From positions 14,060,909-14,124,908 of the forward strand of contig NW_004624778.1 in the NCBI RefSeq assembly GCF_000247695.1: a stretch of DNA of 64,000 bases, read 5' to 3'. The notes below the pieces were generated by a model that was given only the letters and a program-made list of their open reading frames with translations, ran no database searches and was not told the DNA's origin. The position numbers and the translations under genes are program-made. Shown piece after piece: positions 47,509 through 59,087 of the stretch (position 1 is its first letter; each line of letters opens with the position of its first letter). This DNA is from Heterocephalus glaber (Eukaryota > Chordata > Mammalia > Rodentia > Bathyergidae).

Positions 47509-47639
47509 CACTGTCACGCGCCTCGCCGGCACTCTCCCAGGCGCTTTCTTTGAGATGCGCATTTCCATTCATGGATCTGTGCCTGGGATTTGATTAATGT
47601 TACCTCTGCCAGGGTTCTCAACAGAGAGTGTCTGCTACT

Positions 47640-47835
47640 TTTCGATTTCATAGCCTTTTACTGTGGACCTACTATGTGCAAGGCAGCTGTCCTAAGATCA
47701 GTTTAAAAGATTTACTACCTACCATGTGTGACCTGATGTGCCATGATGTTCTCAAATTAGTGCTTATTGAGGGCCTATTATGTTCAAGGTAGCTGTGCTG
47801 TGACCTTACTGTAATTATTTATTGAACAGCTACTA
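47640..47835. mobile_element. Possible MIR-type fragments
   Basis: Three copies of a similar phrase occur: CCTACTATGTGCAAGGCAGCT, GGCCTATTATGTTCAAGG and AGCTACTAAGTGCAAAGG. This phrase is typical of the MIR core (tactatgtgccaggcact). Either several MIR fragments or a local repetition is present. Confidence 0.45.
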
Positions 47836-47845
47836 AGTGCAAAGG

Positions 47846-47912
47846 AGGCTTCTCCTCCTCCTCCTTCTCCTCCTCGTCTTCCTCTTCTTCATCTTCTTCA
47901 TCTTCTTTGTCT
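47846..47912. repeat. (CTC/TTC)n low-complexity tract
   Basis: CTCCTC and TTCTTC repeats; the K/R/M-rich minus-strand ORF here is compositional. Confidence 0.95.
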
Positions 47913-48173
47913 TTTTTTGCTGAGGGCTTGCCCAGTGTACTTTGGGGGGCATATGATGACCAAGAGGGAGAGAATAATGTCTTCTGACCTTTAAGTCTTC
48001 AACTTCTTGAGTAAACTGCATTTTAACCTCCTGGGCTGCTTATGTTGTGGCTTAGCTGGTCTTCTGCATTTTAGGCTAATTTCTATGCCTGAGGGTCTGT
48101 TAGACTCCAGCAGAGCAAAGTAATGAAAAATCTTGCTCTGGAACCTCTTTCCAAATCACTTTCCTTAAGTAGT

Positions 48174-48177
48174 AGTA

Positions 48178-48212
<35 letters not shown>

Positions 48213-48213
48213 T
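48174..48213. repeat. (AAT)n microsatellite
   Basis: About 12 AAT units preceded by three AGT units. Confidence 0.98.
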
Positions 48214-48819
48214 GCATAAAAGAAGTTCCTTTTTACAAAGCACTGTGGTAGTTATCAGAGGGAATGAACAAAGGTTAATGAGCCAAATTGCTAGTGCTCA
48301 AGGGATGGGGAATGTGTGGTGAGGACAGAAAGACAGTGAACCATAAGGGAATGGGAGAGGGAAGCCTGAAAATGAGGCCAGATGGACCTTCAGCTCCTAG
48401 CTCCATACTGGCACCAGTGGTTGGGGGTGAGAATGTCTTTAAAATCCCATGATTGCATGTGGCGAGGGAGTTAGGGCCGTATCAAATGGTCTGAGAGTCC
48501 CTCTGCTAAGAGATGTAATGAATCCATTATTCTGATTGTCCTGGGATCTCAAGACAGAATAATAAGACTGGTAAGAAAACTGGATCCTCAATCTATTGGC
48601 AAATATTTGAACACTTACAATGTTAATATAGGGCATTATGAGGGAAATACTAGTATAAGCTGTAGTATTTGTCCTAAAAGATCTAACAGAGTTCTTGAGA
48701 TAACCTCATAAAATGACAGGTTGGGCAGCATTTATGAAAACCCAGGAGCAAATTCCTCCTGGAATTTAACATCAGAAAAAACTTCTGACTTCACAGAATT
48801 GTTGCTTTTGTTTTATCAG

Positions 48820-48883
48820 ACATTGAGGATGCTCTCTATGCCTTGTATGTTTATCTTCTTACTTTGGCCTGTGGCAATCTCTG
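48820..48883 (+). CDS. Candidate first coding exon encoding a signal peptide; gene not identified
   Basis: A TTGCTTTTGTTTTATCAG acceptor precedes the exon at 48802-48819. The exon reads ACATTGAGG then ATG at 48829, with A at -3. It encodes 18 codons, MLSMPCMFIFLLWPVAIS, and the first base of codon 19. The GTAAGA donor is at 48884. The peptide has a short N-region, a hydrophobic core (MFIFLLWPVA) and a small-residue end, as in a cleavable signal peptide. A phase-1 intron directly after a signal peptide is common in genes of receptors, Ig-superfamily and other secreted proteins. It lies 2.2 kb downstream of the CpG-island donor. No later exon was recognised before 64 kb. I do not recognise the protein; a chance match of splice motifs remains possible. 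Confidence 0.45.
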
Positions 48884-48899
48884 GTAAGAACTTTATCCT

Positions 48900-50850
48900 A
48901 GCTTCTTAGTACAGTGAACTTTTTCTTCCTAAATTTCTTGTGATTTCCTTTTAAAATTCTTTTAAAACTATATTATATTATTTTTGTTTGAAAGCCTCCC
49001 CCCATGTCTTTTCTAGAAATAGGCCCATTATGAAAGATATCTAGAAATTATGGTAAATGCTACATTCATGTAGCATATATGAGCATTCATATACATACTT
49101 GAGATCATGTATTTACTAGTGAGAGAAGGGGAGAAAAACCAAAGGAGAACAACACTAGGAGTTTACAGAGAAAACATAAACTGGTCTTTCAAGATGAAAT
49201 AGGATTCCACTGGCAAAGAAGACTAACAAAGACTTCCATCCCAAACTGAGGAAGATGGCTTTAGCACAGGTGTCAAGGAAAACCAATCATCTTTACAACC
49301 TTTAGAATCTGATAGATCTTTACCTGAAACAGTTTCCATGTACTCAGCAAAGAAGCCTGCCAGAGCGGTTTACTGTGTTTCAAGGACGGGCTAGGTGGCT
49401 GCTGAGGGCATCGCCAGCATAGTTTGAGGTCCCCTAGCAGTGAGTGAGGACCCTTGATTCCTCTTTCAGCAGCCAGGGTAGCCCTGCTTCCTTACCACCT
49501 TTTAAGAATTCCTGGAGTGTTTTCACCTGAGCTGAACTTGACTTCAATTCACAGCCCAGTATGTGACTTCTTTTCCTCTCTGCATCTGTCCCTCCTTGTT
49601 GGCTTTTACAGAAAGAATCTGAGTGTAGGTGACCCTCTTTTCAATATGTCCTAATGCCTGTTTCTTCACCTTCTCCTCAGGGCCTGCTGTCCTGTCCTCT
49701 TTACCATTTCAGCTATTCTGAGCCTTTCAGTATATAAAAAATAGTGTGAGGGGAAAAACATTCTGTCAGCTGTCACTGACTCTTGAATATGAATGTAGGT
49801 CACTGTTCTCGCTTCCAGGGGTCTTTGCTCTTTCAGCTTCATTATGGGGTAAAAGGCTGTGTCCTCAGCCGTGAGAGGAGTCAAGCACAGACAGATAAGA
49901 GAGGAAGTGACTGGGAGAGCCAGGTGCCCTTCCTGGTGGTCCTGAAATGCTTTTTATGAAAAAGACAAAGTGACTTTGAGTTAGAAGGGTCTTGTGAGGA
50001 CGGAATGAAAGGCTCTGAGTAAGCTCTATTAACTTCATGGTGAAACTGTCTCTGAGAAAGGTTTTGAGAAATGATTGGACAGATGTGTCAACAGGAAAGG
50101 GATACTAGAAACTTCCTTCCACCAGAGACTGACAGGATCTCAGAGAATCTCCTCAGAGTGTTGACTTACATCAAGAGCATGGATCAAAATGGAACTGTTA
50201 ATTACAGGGTGATCTGTGCTTATGTTAAGATCTGCCCCCAAAGTAAGAACTTCCATATCTTCAGCAACTCCAGGTCAGCATCAGTGGCATCTTTGGAGGA
50301 TGAAAAGAGGGCAAGGTTAGTTCAAGGTCAGCACAGGGCTTTGGATTCCACTAGTGGATAAAAGTATCTTGTTGCACTTTGTAAGTGAGGTTGAGCAGTG
50401 CCCAAGTTACAGCTTCACAAACTGAATGAACCTTGTTATCAGAGCATTTGAATGGTAGTTGAAATTTCACTGATTCAAACTTTTCTTTTGGAATATGCAA
50501 GCCTGAGATGAGACTTTACCATGAATCAAAATAGGCCAGGCAGGAAATATTTGTCCTCTCTGTCTGGAGGGGCAAGTGATGTAAGTACTTAAAAGCTTAA
50601 ACAATACAAATTTAAAGGAACTTTATAATTCAGACTTTTCATTAATTTAATCATTAGTTAACTAATCTTTTTCTTTAGTGTAGATCAACCTCGCTTCAAA
50701 GACGAGTGTTTGAATTGTTTTAGTATATGAATGTACCTGGCTCTGTGTAAGCCTGATCTGTTAATATATTAATGTCTAGATTAACAAAAATAAAAAGACT
50801 ATGAAAATTTGCTATAGGGGGTGTTTTTTTAAATATCTAGTCTTCCCTTT
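48900..50850. other. Putative intron 2, no further exon recognised
   Basis: No confident repeat. A plus-strand ORF at 50071-50361 (96 codons) has no recognisable domain and no acceptor/donor pair that convinces. Confidence 0.45.
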
Positions 50851-50857
50851 TTACTTA

Positions 50858-51008
50858 TTTTTTTTTTTTTTGAGACAGGGTCTTGCTATGTAGTTCAGGC
50901 TGGCCTTGAACTCACTGTGTAGCCCAGGCTGGTCTTGAACTCAAGGCAGTCCTCCTGCTTCAGTCTCCTGAGTGCTGAGACTACAGGCATGTGCCATCAC
51001 GCTGGGCT
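50858..51008 (-). mobile_element. B1 SINE with internal duplication
   Basis: Reverse B1: T-run, GAGACAGGGTCTTGCTATG, two GGCTGG.CTTGAACTC units 29 bases apart, CAGTCCTCCTGCTTCAGTC, GTGCTGAGACTACAGG, GCCATCACGCTGGGC. Confidence 0.93.
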
Positions 51009-51114
51009 TCCTTTTATATTTAAACTGATTTGATTTATATAAAAATTTTCAAGAGTTAAGATCTGTTTGGGGACTTTTTTAGTCAAATCTGCACACATAC
51101 ACAAAGAGTAGACC

Positions 51115-51275
51115 TGAAAGAGATTTTAGAGGTCCTTGACCAAGTCTCCTCATCTGCTGTATAAATGAGGAAACTGAGGCTGAGAGTGTTAGATGGCTTG
51201 CCAAGGCTACCCAAAGGTCAGTGAGGAGGCTGGGGCTAGGGACCAGAAGCTTGCCCAATCCCCAGCCACTCAGTG
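51115..51275 (-). mobile_element. MIR element
   Basis: AGATTTTAGAGGTCCTTGAC, GTATAAATGAGGAAACTGAGG, CTGAGAGTGTTAGATGGCTT, GCCAAGG and GGGGCTAGGGACC match the MIR 3' half. Orientation is inferred. Confidence 0.75.
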
Positions 51276-51751
51276 CTGGTGGGTGCCACTCTTCTGTCTT
51301 CTTGGTTGCCAATGTTTGTAGGTAAAGGGAGACCAGGCAGGAAAAGGGCTTAACTTGCCTTCTTTGCTGGGCATCTGAGACAACTACTTACATCAGGCTG
51401 GTAAGACCTATGTGAAAGGCAAGGGTCCACACAGGTAGTACTGACAAGAACCACAGAAAAATAGGAACGGATGGTGAACTGAGGTTATTTTATAAAACTT
51501 TCTTTAGTGTTATTTTTATCATCTTTACAGTAAATAATTAGAATGAAAGCATTTATTTTCCTATTTAGAATAGTAATACACATTCATTATGGAAAGTAGT
51601 AAGAATAAATAAATCTTACCTGTGGTACTTAGAGCCCATTTAGATTTTGCTGTGTTTATTTTTAGTGGTTTCCTCAGCTTATTTAAAAACACAGTTGAAT
51701 AATTGAGACTATATTTTACATATAATTTTTATCTTTTTTGTGTGTGTGATT

Positions 51752-51868
51752 TGTTTTTTGAGACAGGGTCTCACTGTGTACCCCAGGCTGGCCTTGAACT
51801 CATGGCAATCCTCTTGCTTCAGCCTCCCAAAGGCTGGGATTACAGGCATGGGCCACTAGGCCTGGCTT
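51752..51868 (-). mobile_element. B1 SINE without duplication
   Basis: GAGACAGGGTCTCACTGTG, CCCCAGGCTGGCCTTGAACT, GCTTCAGCCTCCCAAAGGCT, GGGATTACAGGCATGG, GCCACTAGGCCTGGC. Confidence 0.92.
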
Positions 51869-52499
51869 GCCTTGCATTTTTTTTTTCTGTTCGCATCAGG
51901 ACAAGCTATATTATAAACTCTTGGTAGACATTATTTTTAATGACCACATTATTCAGCTCTTCGGAGCACCTTAATTTAGCACAACATTTTGTTACTAGTG
52001 GACATTAAGTTTGCTGCCAGGTGCTCCCTGCTATATCATTGCATAAGCAATTTTTTTCTTGATATACATTCCAAAATAGCACAGTTACTCTGCCAAGGGT
52101 GTGAGTGCATTGTGTTAAATGGCTCTACAAAATTGTGTACCAGTATACCCTACATTGATAGCATGCTATCAGTGATGGAATTTTACCACATCATTGAGAG
52201 TATACAGTTCTTAATTATTGTAATTACAGTACTTATGTGGAAAAAGTAAAAGAGAGAGGATATCTTTGTTGGCTTCATTTGCATCTTGGTTATGAAAATA
52301 ACTAAACACTTTTCTATAGGACTGATTCCTAATTGTATTTATGTGTTATCTATTTGGATTTAGTAGCTTAAAAGTTAATCTGTACTATATATAGAAAGCC
52401 ATTTTTCAAAAGGGAAAACAAAATCTGATATCAAAGGTATAATGGACATTTGGTGAAAAATTTCATCTAACTGTAATTCCCACGATTTCAACACCTTGA

Positions 52500-52622
52500 G
52501 TGCCATGTTTCAGGCTGTTAATTCTCAGTCCTTACAAAGCCTATGAAGTGAGTGCTACTATCATCTCCTTTTACATCTAAGGAAAATGATGCATAGAAAA
52601 GTAAAGTGACTTAACCACACTC
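52500..52622 (-). mobile_element. MIR fragment
   Basis: AAGTGAGTGCTACTATCATC, TTTTACATCTAAGGAAAATG, GAAAAGTAAAGTGACTTAAC resemble the MIR 'cattttacagatgaggaaac...taagtgacttgcc' section. Orientation is inferred. Confidence 0.6.
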
Positions 52623-52624
52623 TT

Positions 52625-54260
52625 ATACACTTTAATCACTGTCAATGACCTCTTGGTCTTTTCCATGGCTTGCCTCAGTTGTGTAGTTGGTCTTTGAGGG
52701 ACTTGGGTCTAGGAATATTAGCAACTTCCTCTGATCTCTGTGGTCTGTTTCTGGGAACACTTTGTGGTATTGTATAGCCCATTTTCCTATCTTTAATTTC
52801 CTCATTATATCTTCTTTATCTCTTATCCTCTCCTGTGTTTCATCTTTTCTTTTTAATCGAATCAGGCTATATTCTGAATAGTTTCTTCTGTCTTCCAAAT
52901 CACAATGTGTTTCTTCAGCTGTATCTAATCTGTGGTTAAATCCATCTGTTCATTCTCAGTTTCGAGCACTAAGTTTCCAATCATTTTTCCAATATACTTT
53001 TACTTTATATAGATACTAGTTTCTTGTTGCAATTTTAAAATCCAGGTTCTATCTATGACTGTGCTAATCATAGATGTTTTACATTCTATGTGTGGAAAAT
53101 TTTACATCTGGACTACCTAAGTATCTTTTTTGTTCTGATTCTCTGGTGGGTTTATATTTATGTCGTCATGTTACTTTGCATGTTTGGTTATCTTTGAATA
53201 TTATTTTGAAGAGAACATATGGATAGATATCATGTTTCCTTCATTTTAAGATATGCACTTTTTTACATTTTAGGCTCTGAAATCAGGATGTGTTTTACAA
53301 TTAATAAAATCTTAAGTTTATAGTTGGTAGCATTTTCTTTTTAGCTTATACATATAATAATGATGCATCATATAAATCATAATATTTCACATTTGATGAC
53401 AGGTGATAATTTGAGGCTTTGGATGATGGTGATAAAGATGACAAGCATTCTAGAGAGGAATTAGCTTCTGTAGGCTTTTCTGTAGTACTGACCAGCAATA
53501 CTAGATCAATTTAGAGGCCTTAGATTTTCTAGGCCACTTGGATGACATGAAACCAGACTAGTTAATTTTTTGTTTTCTTTTACTCCTAGAGTCCAGCTCT
53601 TTGGGTCCTACCCTAAGTGTAAAGTGATTTACCAGGTTTTACACCTTGAATACTATATTCTGATCCCATGAGGCTGTCAATGTGCTGCTCTGCTTCAGCT
53701 TCCTTTTTTGGGTGTTCTTACTCAAACTGATACAACAGTTAATTGTCACACCCTTCTATTTGTATTGCTTTCTGCTCAAAGAAGCCCAGATCCCCTCTTA
53801 CCTTTCAGAAGTACAACCATTGGGTAAAGAGGAGGAGGGTGTGGGCATCAGGACTCGGCTCCTCTGCAAAGAGCCTTTGCGTGTTCCATGGTGATTTTCA
53901 TTTTAATTTTACATATTCCACCATATTGCTAGGAATAGAAACCCTCCAATTAGGTTTTAATAACTGTCCAGAAAGGAACAGATCTGTCATGCCACTCCCA
54001 TGTAGTTCTGAATTGTAACTGATCTGTCTGGAAGAGCATGACTTAATTTTGAAGAGGCAATTTTCTATACTTTGGGAAAAATGTACCCTTTTATGATTAT
54101 TTTTGAAGGCAGAATCACTAGAAAGTTCTACCAGGATAAGAATCTATGAACCATGATGTGTGAAAACCCTTCATCCTGAAATGAAGTAATTTGTCCAGCA
54201 TGTTTCACTTTAAATATAAGCCCAAATTTCTTTTTGTCAGTAACCTGAGCTCCTCAGCTG
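52625..54260. other. Putative intron, AT-rich, no exon recognised
   Basis: Part of 52.65-53.3 kb has the T-rich texture of antisense old L1, but no diagnostic block. ORFs up to 91 codons are unremarkable. Confidence 0.45.
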
Positions 54261-54263
54261 ATT

Positions 54264-54420
54264 TTTCTTTTCTTTTTCTTTTTCTTTTTTTTTTGAGATA
54301 GGATCTCTCTATGTAGTCCAGGTAGGCATTGAACTTATGATTTAGCCCCAGGCTGGCCTTGAACTCTCCTGCCTCAGCCTCTTGAGTGCTAGGATTACAT
54401 GTGGCACCACACCTGGCTCT
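54264..54420 (-). mobile_element. B1 SINE with internal duplication
   Basis: TTTTGAGATAGGATCTCTC, two GG..GGC.TTGAACT units, CTCCTGCCTCAGCCTCTTG, GTGCTAGGATTACATG, GGCACCACACCTGGC. Confidence 0.92.
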
Positions 54421-54771
54421 AAACTGTTTTTTCTAAAAAGGTATAGTTATTTGAGATTCATCAGAGTAGCTTTCTGTTATTTCTTTTATCAAAATTTTCT
54501 ATTTATTTGGGTTTGAGTTTTTTCCAGCCATTTTAAGACCATTTTGGCTGCTAATAAGAGATAATAATTTGCAATTTCAGTAACATATGTGAAATCCATG
54601 GGAAGTTTAGAATTAGCTGAGCAAACTCCTGGAGTTGTTGGAGACCAAGACTTTGGCTTCCATGTGTGGTGAGTTTTTATTGAGTGTCCTGAATTTTTTA
54701 GGGGACTCCTAACAGTGAAGTATTATAGCACTTTCAACAGAAAAAAAAAGGGGTAGAAATCTGAAATGATC

Positions 54772-54855
54772 TTTTTTTTTTTGGTACCGGGGATCGAACT
54801 TGGGACCTTGTGCTTGCGAGGCAGGCGGTGGAACCACTGAGCTAAATCCCCAGCT
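54772..54855 (-). mobile_element. tRNA-derived ID-like SINE, young
   Basis: T-run, GGTACCGGGGATCGAACTTG, GACCTTGTGCTTGCGAGGC, AGGCGGTGGAACCACTGAGC, TAAATCCCCAGC. GAAATGATCTTTTT on both sides is the TSD. It is among the copies closest to the apparent family consensus. Confidence 0.95.
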
Positions 54856-55987
54856 GGAAATGATCTTTTTCATAAGAGAAGAATAAGAAAGATGATTGCA
54901 GTAAATCACTTAGGAAGAAGAGGTGAGAGATATATAACAATGGAGTAACTGTGGTGGACTGCTTCGAGCTTTCCAGATCAGAGGAGAGAAGATAAAACAT
55001 TTCTTACAAATTATTATACAATTGCATTATCTGCAGTGTCGGACTCAGAGAGGACTTTAGCACCCCATCCATCTGCAGTGTAATAAAGCCCTTGGAATGT
55101 TCGCCATTCAAATGGGAGAGAGAATGTTAGGGGATCAGGGGAAGAAGAGAGCTTTGTATACTGAGTGAGATTGTGTCTGGTAAATAGTCCTAGGCATTTT
55201 GTGTTCTCAGTGTCTATCTATTTTTCTGTATTTTACCATTTTCTTGAGATGAATGGTGTTTAAAGATGAAAGGAAAAAAAGTTACTTAAATCTATACTTT
55301 CTTTGTTGAGTCTCTTGATGGAGGAAGGTAGGTACATAAATCCAAAATGGAGATGCTCTTCGTTTAGCTAAAAGCTCAAAGTTCTGTTTCAAAATTTTTA
55401 TGCATGCTTTCATTCTTCAGAAGTTATTCAGTGAATTTGTTAATCCTACAAACCCTCCTTTTTGATGAGCAGTCGTTGAACCTGAACCTGAAATGCATTT
55501 ATGGAAAAAAGTGATAGTTACAACATCCTTTGGCTTTTCTCTAATTTATCCAGAAGCAGATCCCCAGAACCAAAACTCAGTTCTGACTTTGTGGTCTTAT
55601 TTAACTGACAAATGATAGAGTATTTGTTCTACACTCCCAAGTTCAGGATTTGGCTTCCAGAATATAATAAAATAACCTTCTGGCTTGCCATAATATCTTT
55701 CCTATTGGTGAAAAATAATAATGACACTATTATTCAGTTATCACCATTAAAAGCAATGTGAGATTTCAGTAATCTAAAACTGTATTGCCTTTAACTTAGA
55801 TTACTTGAAATAAGATCTTCCCTCTTCTGTAATGGATCCCTAGAAAGATATCTGTATAGCTGTAGATTCAGGCTGTAGACCCAGCCACATACACATTTAC
55901 CTAAACTTTCTTTTTCTAGAAGGACTCAGATGACATTGTTAGTAGTGGTTAAGTAAGATTGAGTTGAGGGAAAGGATTTTTTGGGGG

Positions 55988-56066
55988 GCGGGTACCGGAG
56001 ATCAAACTCGGGACCTTTCACTTGTGAGGCAGGCAGCAGAACCACTGAGCTAAATCCCTGGCCCCG
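55988..56066 (-). mobile_element. tRNA-derived ID-like SINE
   Basis: GGGTACCGGAGATCAAACTC, GGGACCTTTCACTTGTGAGG, CAGGCAGCAGAACCACTGAG, CTAAATCCCTGGCCCC. GGATTTTTT repeats at both ends as the TSD. Confidence 0.92.
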
Positions 56067-56119
56067 GGATTTTTTATTTTTTATTTTTCTATACTATCTT
56101 ATTTTTCATTAAAAAATGT

Positions 56120-56196
56120 TTTTGCATTGCCTGGAGATTGAACCTAGGGCCTTGTACATGCTAGAAAAGCACTTTACCACTGAGCTCCAGGCCTTA
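56120..56196 (-). mobile_element. dID/ID SINE fragment
   Basis: GCCTGGAGATTGAACCTAGG, GCCTTGTACATGCTAG, AAAGCACTTTACCACTGAGC. Confidence 0.8.
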
Positions 56197-56424
56197 TACT
56201 ATTTAATTTCCAAAATAAGCTAATATTTTTATTAAATAAGAAAATAAGGGGAAAGAGTAAGAAAATGGAAAAAAAAGGATTCTGTCCTGAGTTTAACATC
56301 TACACTTTCTTATTGGAAATTTTAGTTTTTATAAATCATCAGTCCAGTATCTGTGGAAACATGATTAGTATCCATTCTGTTTATCCTTCATGGTATAGTT
56401 TTTATTACACAGCACTCTGTAAAG

Positions 56425-56620
56425 CCCTCTTATGACAGTGTCTTCTTTGAGCCTCTTACTGGCACTGTCCAGTATGTTGGGCTAGTATTGATATGATTCC
56501 CATTTTACAAATGGGAAAACTTAAGCTTGGGGAAGATTGGATAGCTTGTCTTAGATCACTATGTGGAATTCCAGGACTAGAAGGCAAGTTTGATTCCAGT
56601 GTTCAGTGTTCATTTATCAT
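56425..56620 (-). mobile_element. MIR element
   Basis: GATTCCCATTTTACAAATGG, GAAAACTTAAGCTTGGGGAA, GATAGCTTGTCTTAGATCAC, GGAATTCCAGGACTAGAAGG. Orientation is inferred. Confidence 0.65.
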
Positions 56621-56770
56621 TTGTTTAGATAGAGACAAATTATTTATTCCGGATATTCTTTTTTCAACACTTTAAACTGACTTTTCTCTGGTTTTGTGCC
56701 ATAGCATCTATTTCATTCTGTGTTGAATCATGTATGTATAATTGTTCATTAATCTCATTAGCATAAACTC

Positions 56771-56822
56771 TGTGTGTGTGTGTGTGTGTATGTGTGTATG
56801 TGTGTGTATGGGTGTGTGTGTG
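56771..56822. repeat. (TG)n microsatellite with TA interruptions
   Basis: TG repeats interrupted by TATG units, directly next to the 3' end of a reversed B1. Confidence 0.97.
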
Positions 56823-56960
56823 GTTTGAGACAGGGTCTCACTATGTAGTTCAAGCTGACCTTGAATTTAGTGGGCACCGCAGGCTGGCCTCAAACGCACA
56901 GTGATCCTCCTGCCTCAGCCTCCTGAGTGTTGGGGCTATAGGTGTGCACCACCCCACCTG
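56823..56960 (-). mobile_element. B1 SINE with internal duplication
   Basis: GAGACAGGGTCTCACTATG, CAAGCTGACCTTGAATTTAG, CGCAGGCTGGCCTCAAACG, GATCCTCCTGCCTCAGCC, GTGCACCACCCCACCTG. Confidence 0.9.
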
Positions 56961-57119
56961 AGTTCTCCTTTCCTTTTGTAGACTTACTCTGTCTATTATG
57001 TGCATAAACTACTTAATCATTATTTTATGGAAGTGAGTACTCAAGGTACTTTCTTCCGAATAATTACCCATTTTTAGGAAAACCACAGTAATAAACCTAG
57101 GCATTTCCACAAGACGAAT

Positions 57120-57300
57120 GTCATGTCCAGAAGAGAATTAGAACTGCATAATGTTTGAGCTGGAGGGAAACTATCTTGGAGAATATTCTTTTGCTTTGTG
57201 AATGAGGAAACTGAAGATGATATAACTTTCCCAGGATCCCACAGGGAAGTAGAGAGTACATGGTAGGTTGAGCCTGGGACTTCTAACTTCAGCCAGCTCC
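57120..57300 (-). mobile_element. MIR element
   Basis: TTTGAGCTGGAGGGAAACTA, TTGTGAATGAGGAAACTGAA, TAACTTTCCCAGGATCCCAC, GAGCCTGGGACTTCTAAC. Orientation is inferred. The 137-codon minus-strand ORF across it (57074-57487) is incidental. Confidence 0.7.
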
Positions 57301-57689
57301 CCTCGTGCTGCAGCAAGCATGACAGAGAACAATTGTCCTGGTCATCAGGTTTTAGATGAATGGTCAATGCAAAAAGAAAAAAAAAGTCACCCACAGTGAA
57401 AACTACAACTGTGAAGAGACCATCTGAAAAAGAAGCTGCTATATTAAACATATTTTTCCAAGTTTTAATGCATAATTTTGCAGGCATACTTCTTTTTAAA
57501 GCAAACTTCCTGTATAAATGTTAGCATGTCCACAAGAAGATTGATTCGCTTTAAGAATCCTTTAGATGGTAAATAGTATCCCATAGTGTACATTGGAGTA
57601 AAATCCCTCTCACTTGTTGGGTAAAACCCAGGCTCATGGCATCAAAGTTGTGAACTGAGTAATTAATGGTACTTTCTGTCTTACCTGTA

Positions 57690-58080
57690 GGCCTCTTAAA
57701 ATGCAAGTTGTTAGCTGAAATGTTAAGTGAAAGAAGCCGGGCCAGAAAGACAGATACCACCTGTTCCCACTCATACATGGAAGTTAAAAGAGTTGATCTC
57801 ATGGAAGTAGAAACTAGAACAGTGGTTACCATAGCTTGGAAGAGGTAGGGGAGAGAGGACAGGAGGAGGTTGATTAAGTGGTAAGAAGTTACAGTTGCAT
57901 AGGAGGAAGTTCCCATGCTCTATGGCACAGTAATATAGTGAGGGACTATAGTTAACAATTTATTGCGTATTTCAAAATAGCTAAGAGAGAAGGTTTTGGA
58001 TATTCCCAACACAAATGATAAATGTTTGCTGTGATAGATATTTTAATTATCCTAATTTGATCACTTTGCATTGTAAAAAT
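57690..58080 (+). mobile_element. Old L1 3' end, sense
   Basis: AAGTGAAAGAAGCCGGGCCA, GAAAGACAGATACCACCTG, CTCATACATGGAAGTTAAAA, GAGTTGATCTCATGGAAGTA, GTGGTTACCA, GGACTATAGTTAACAA and AAATAGCTAAGAGAGAAGG follow the conserved tail of old mammalian L1s. Confidence 0.85.
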
Positions 58081-58261
58081 CCATCAAATTTACATACTCT
58101 ACCCTCCCCCACAAGAGAGCCATCAGTTGGAGAATATATCTGTGTATGTGTATGCATATGTTTGTGTGCACATGTGTTGAATATACAAGCCCAAGATCCA
58201 ACTTTACAGACTTACCTACATGGTCTGGGAAGGGGGTCCAGATATCAGTATTTAAAACCAT

Positions 58262-58400
58262 AGATTGGCTGCCTATGGGAATCTTCTGGGAGTTTTAAAA
58301 ATGCTGATGCCTGGGTCCCATTCCAGCAATTCTGGTCTAATTGGCCTTGCATGTGTTGGGGCATCAGAATTTTTTCAAAGCTCCTCTTATAATTCTAGTA
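58262..58400. mobile_element. MER5-like hAT fossil
   Basis: GGGAGTTTTAAAAATGCTGA, TGCCTGGGTCCCATTCCAGC, AATTCTGGTCTAATTGGCC, GGGGCATCAGAATTTTT, AAGCTCC follow MER5-type consensus. Confidence 0.65.
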
Positions 58401-59087
58401 GGCAGCCAAGCTTGCAGTCCTCCAGCTTAGTGAGACCAGGTTTATTTGTACATAGTAGGTGCTCAAAAAATGACTATGTTGAAAGATAGAAGGGTTTATA
58501 AGAAATGATAATGCTAAGAAGTTGTACACTTCCGGTTCTTGACTATGTTGGGATTTGGAGTTGGGGTGGGCATCAAAACCTAATAAATTCAGCCCACAGG
58601 CATAGCCTTCACTGCAGCCACCTGTGGAACTTTGAGCTGAAACTGAGAGCCAAGATCTTCCTAATTGCTGTTCCACTGTTTTGCTGTGATAGGCAGGGCC
58701 TATCTGCCTGTCACACTCCAGGCCTGTCTAACATTGTGCTTGGGAGAAAAATAGTCATGAACTGGCATCTGGGACACTAAGGTGCTCCAGCCCTGGCTTT
58801 AGCCTTAGGTGAACTCTGACCAGCTCATCGAGTGTCTGCCAGGGCCTTCCCACTGCACAAGACTTAGCATAAGAGCGTCCTGAAGCACAGAGCACCTCTG
58901 TTGCCTGGTTTCCTTTATTCCCTGGGTGATCCTTATTTAGTCCAGGGTTAAGCGAGCAGAAGTCTTTCCAAATTTGGGAGAATGCAGGTGCTTTCTACTA
59001 TGGAGAGGCTTAGCTATTCTGGAAGAATGGCAATGGCCAGGCAGAGAGCTCCTTGCAGCTCCTCCCTGAGTGTGACCTGAAATGCTT

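Larger units (their letters stand above)
45800..47550 (+). promoter_or_regulatory. CpG island, likely promoter of an unidentified plus-strand gene
   Basis: The sequence switches abruptly from AT-rich flanks to very GC-rich DNA with frequent CpG, for example the segments around 46200-46560 and 47470-47530. It is the only CpG island in the 64 kb. A strong plus-strand splice donor (CTCG|GTAAGT at 46580/46581) lies inside it, and a plausible first coding exon follows at 48820, so a plus-strand promoter is favoured. Transcription in both directions cannot be excluded. The long GC-rich ORFs on both strands (for example minus 45964-46923, 319 codons) are expected by chance where stop codons are rare. 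Confidence 0.85.

Noticed and set aside
50071..50361. 96-codon plus-strand ORF as a possible downstream exon
   Set aside because: No good acceptor before it or donor after it, and no recognisable protein similarity.
57074..57487. 137-codon minus-strand ORF
   Set aside because: Runs through a MIR element with no matching domain; probably chance.
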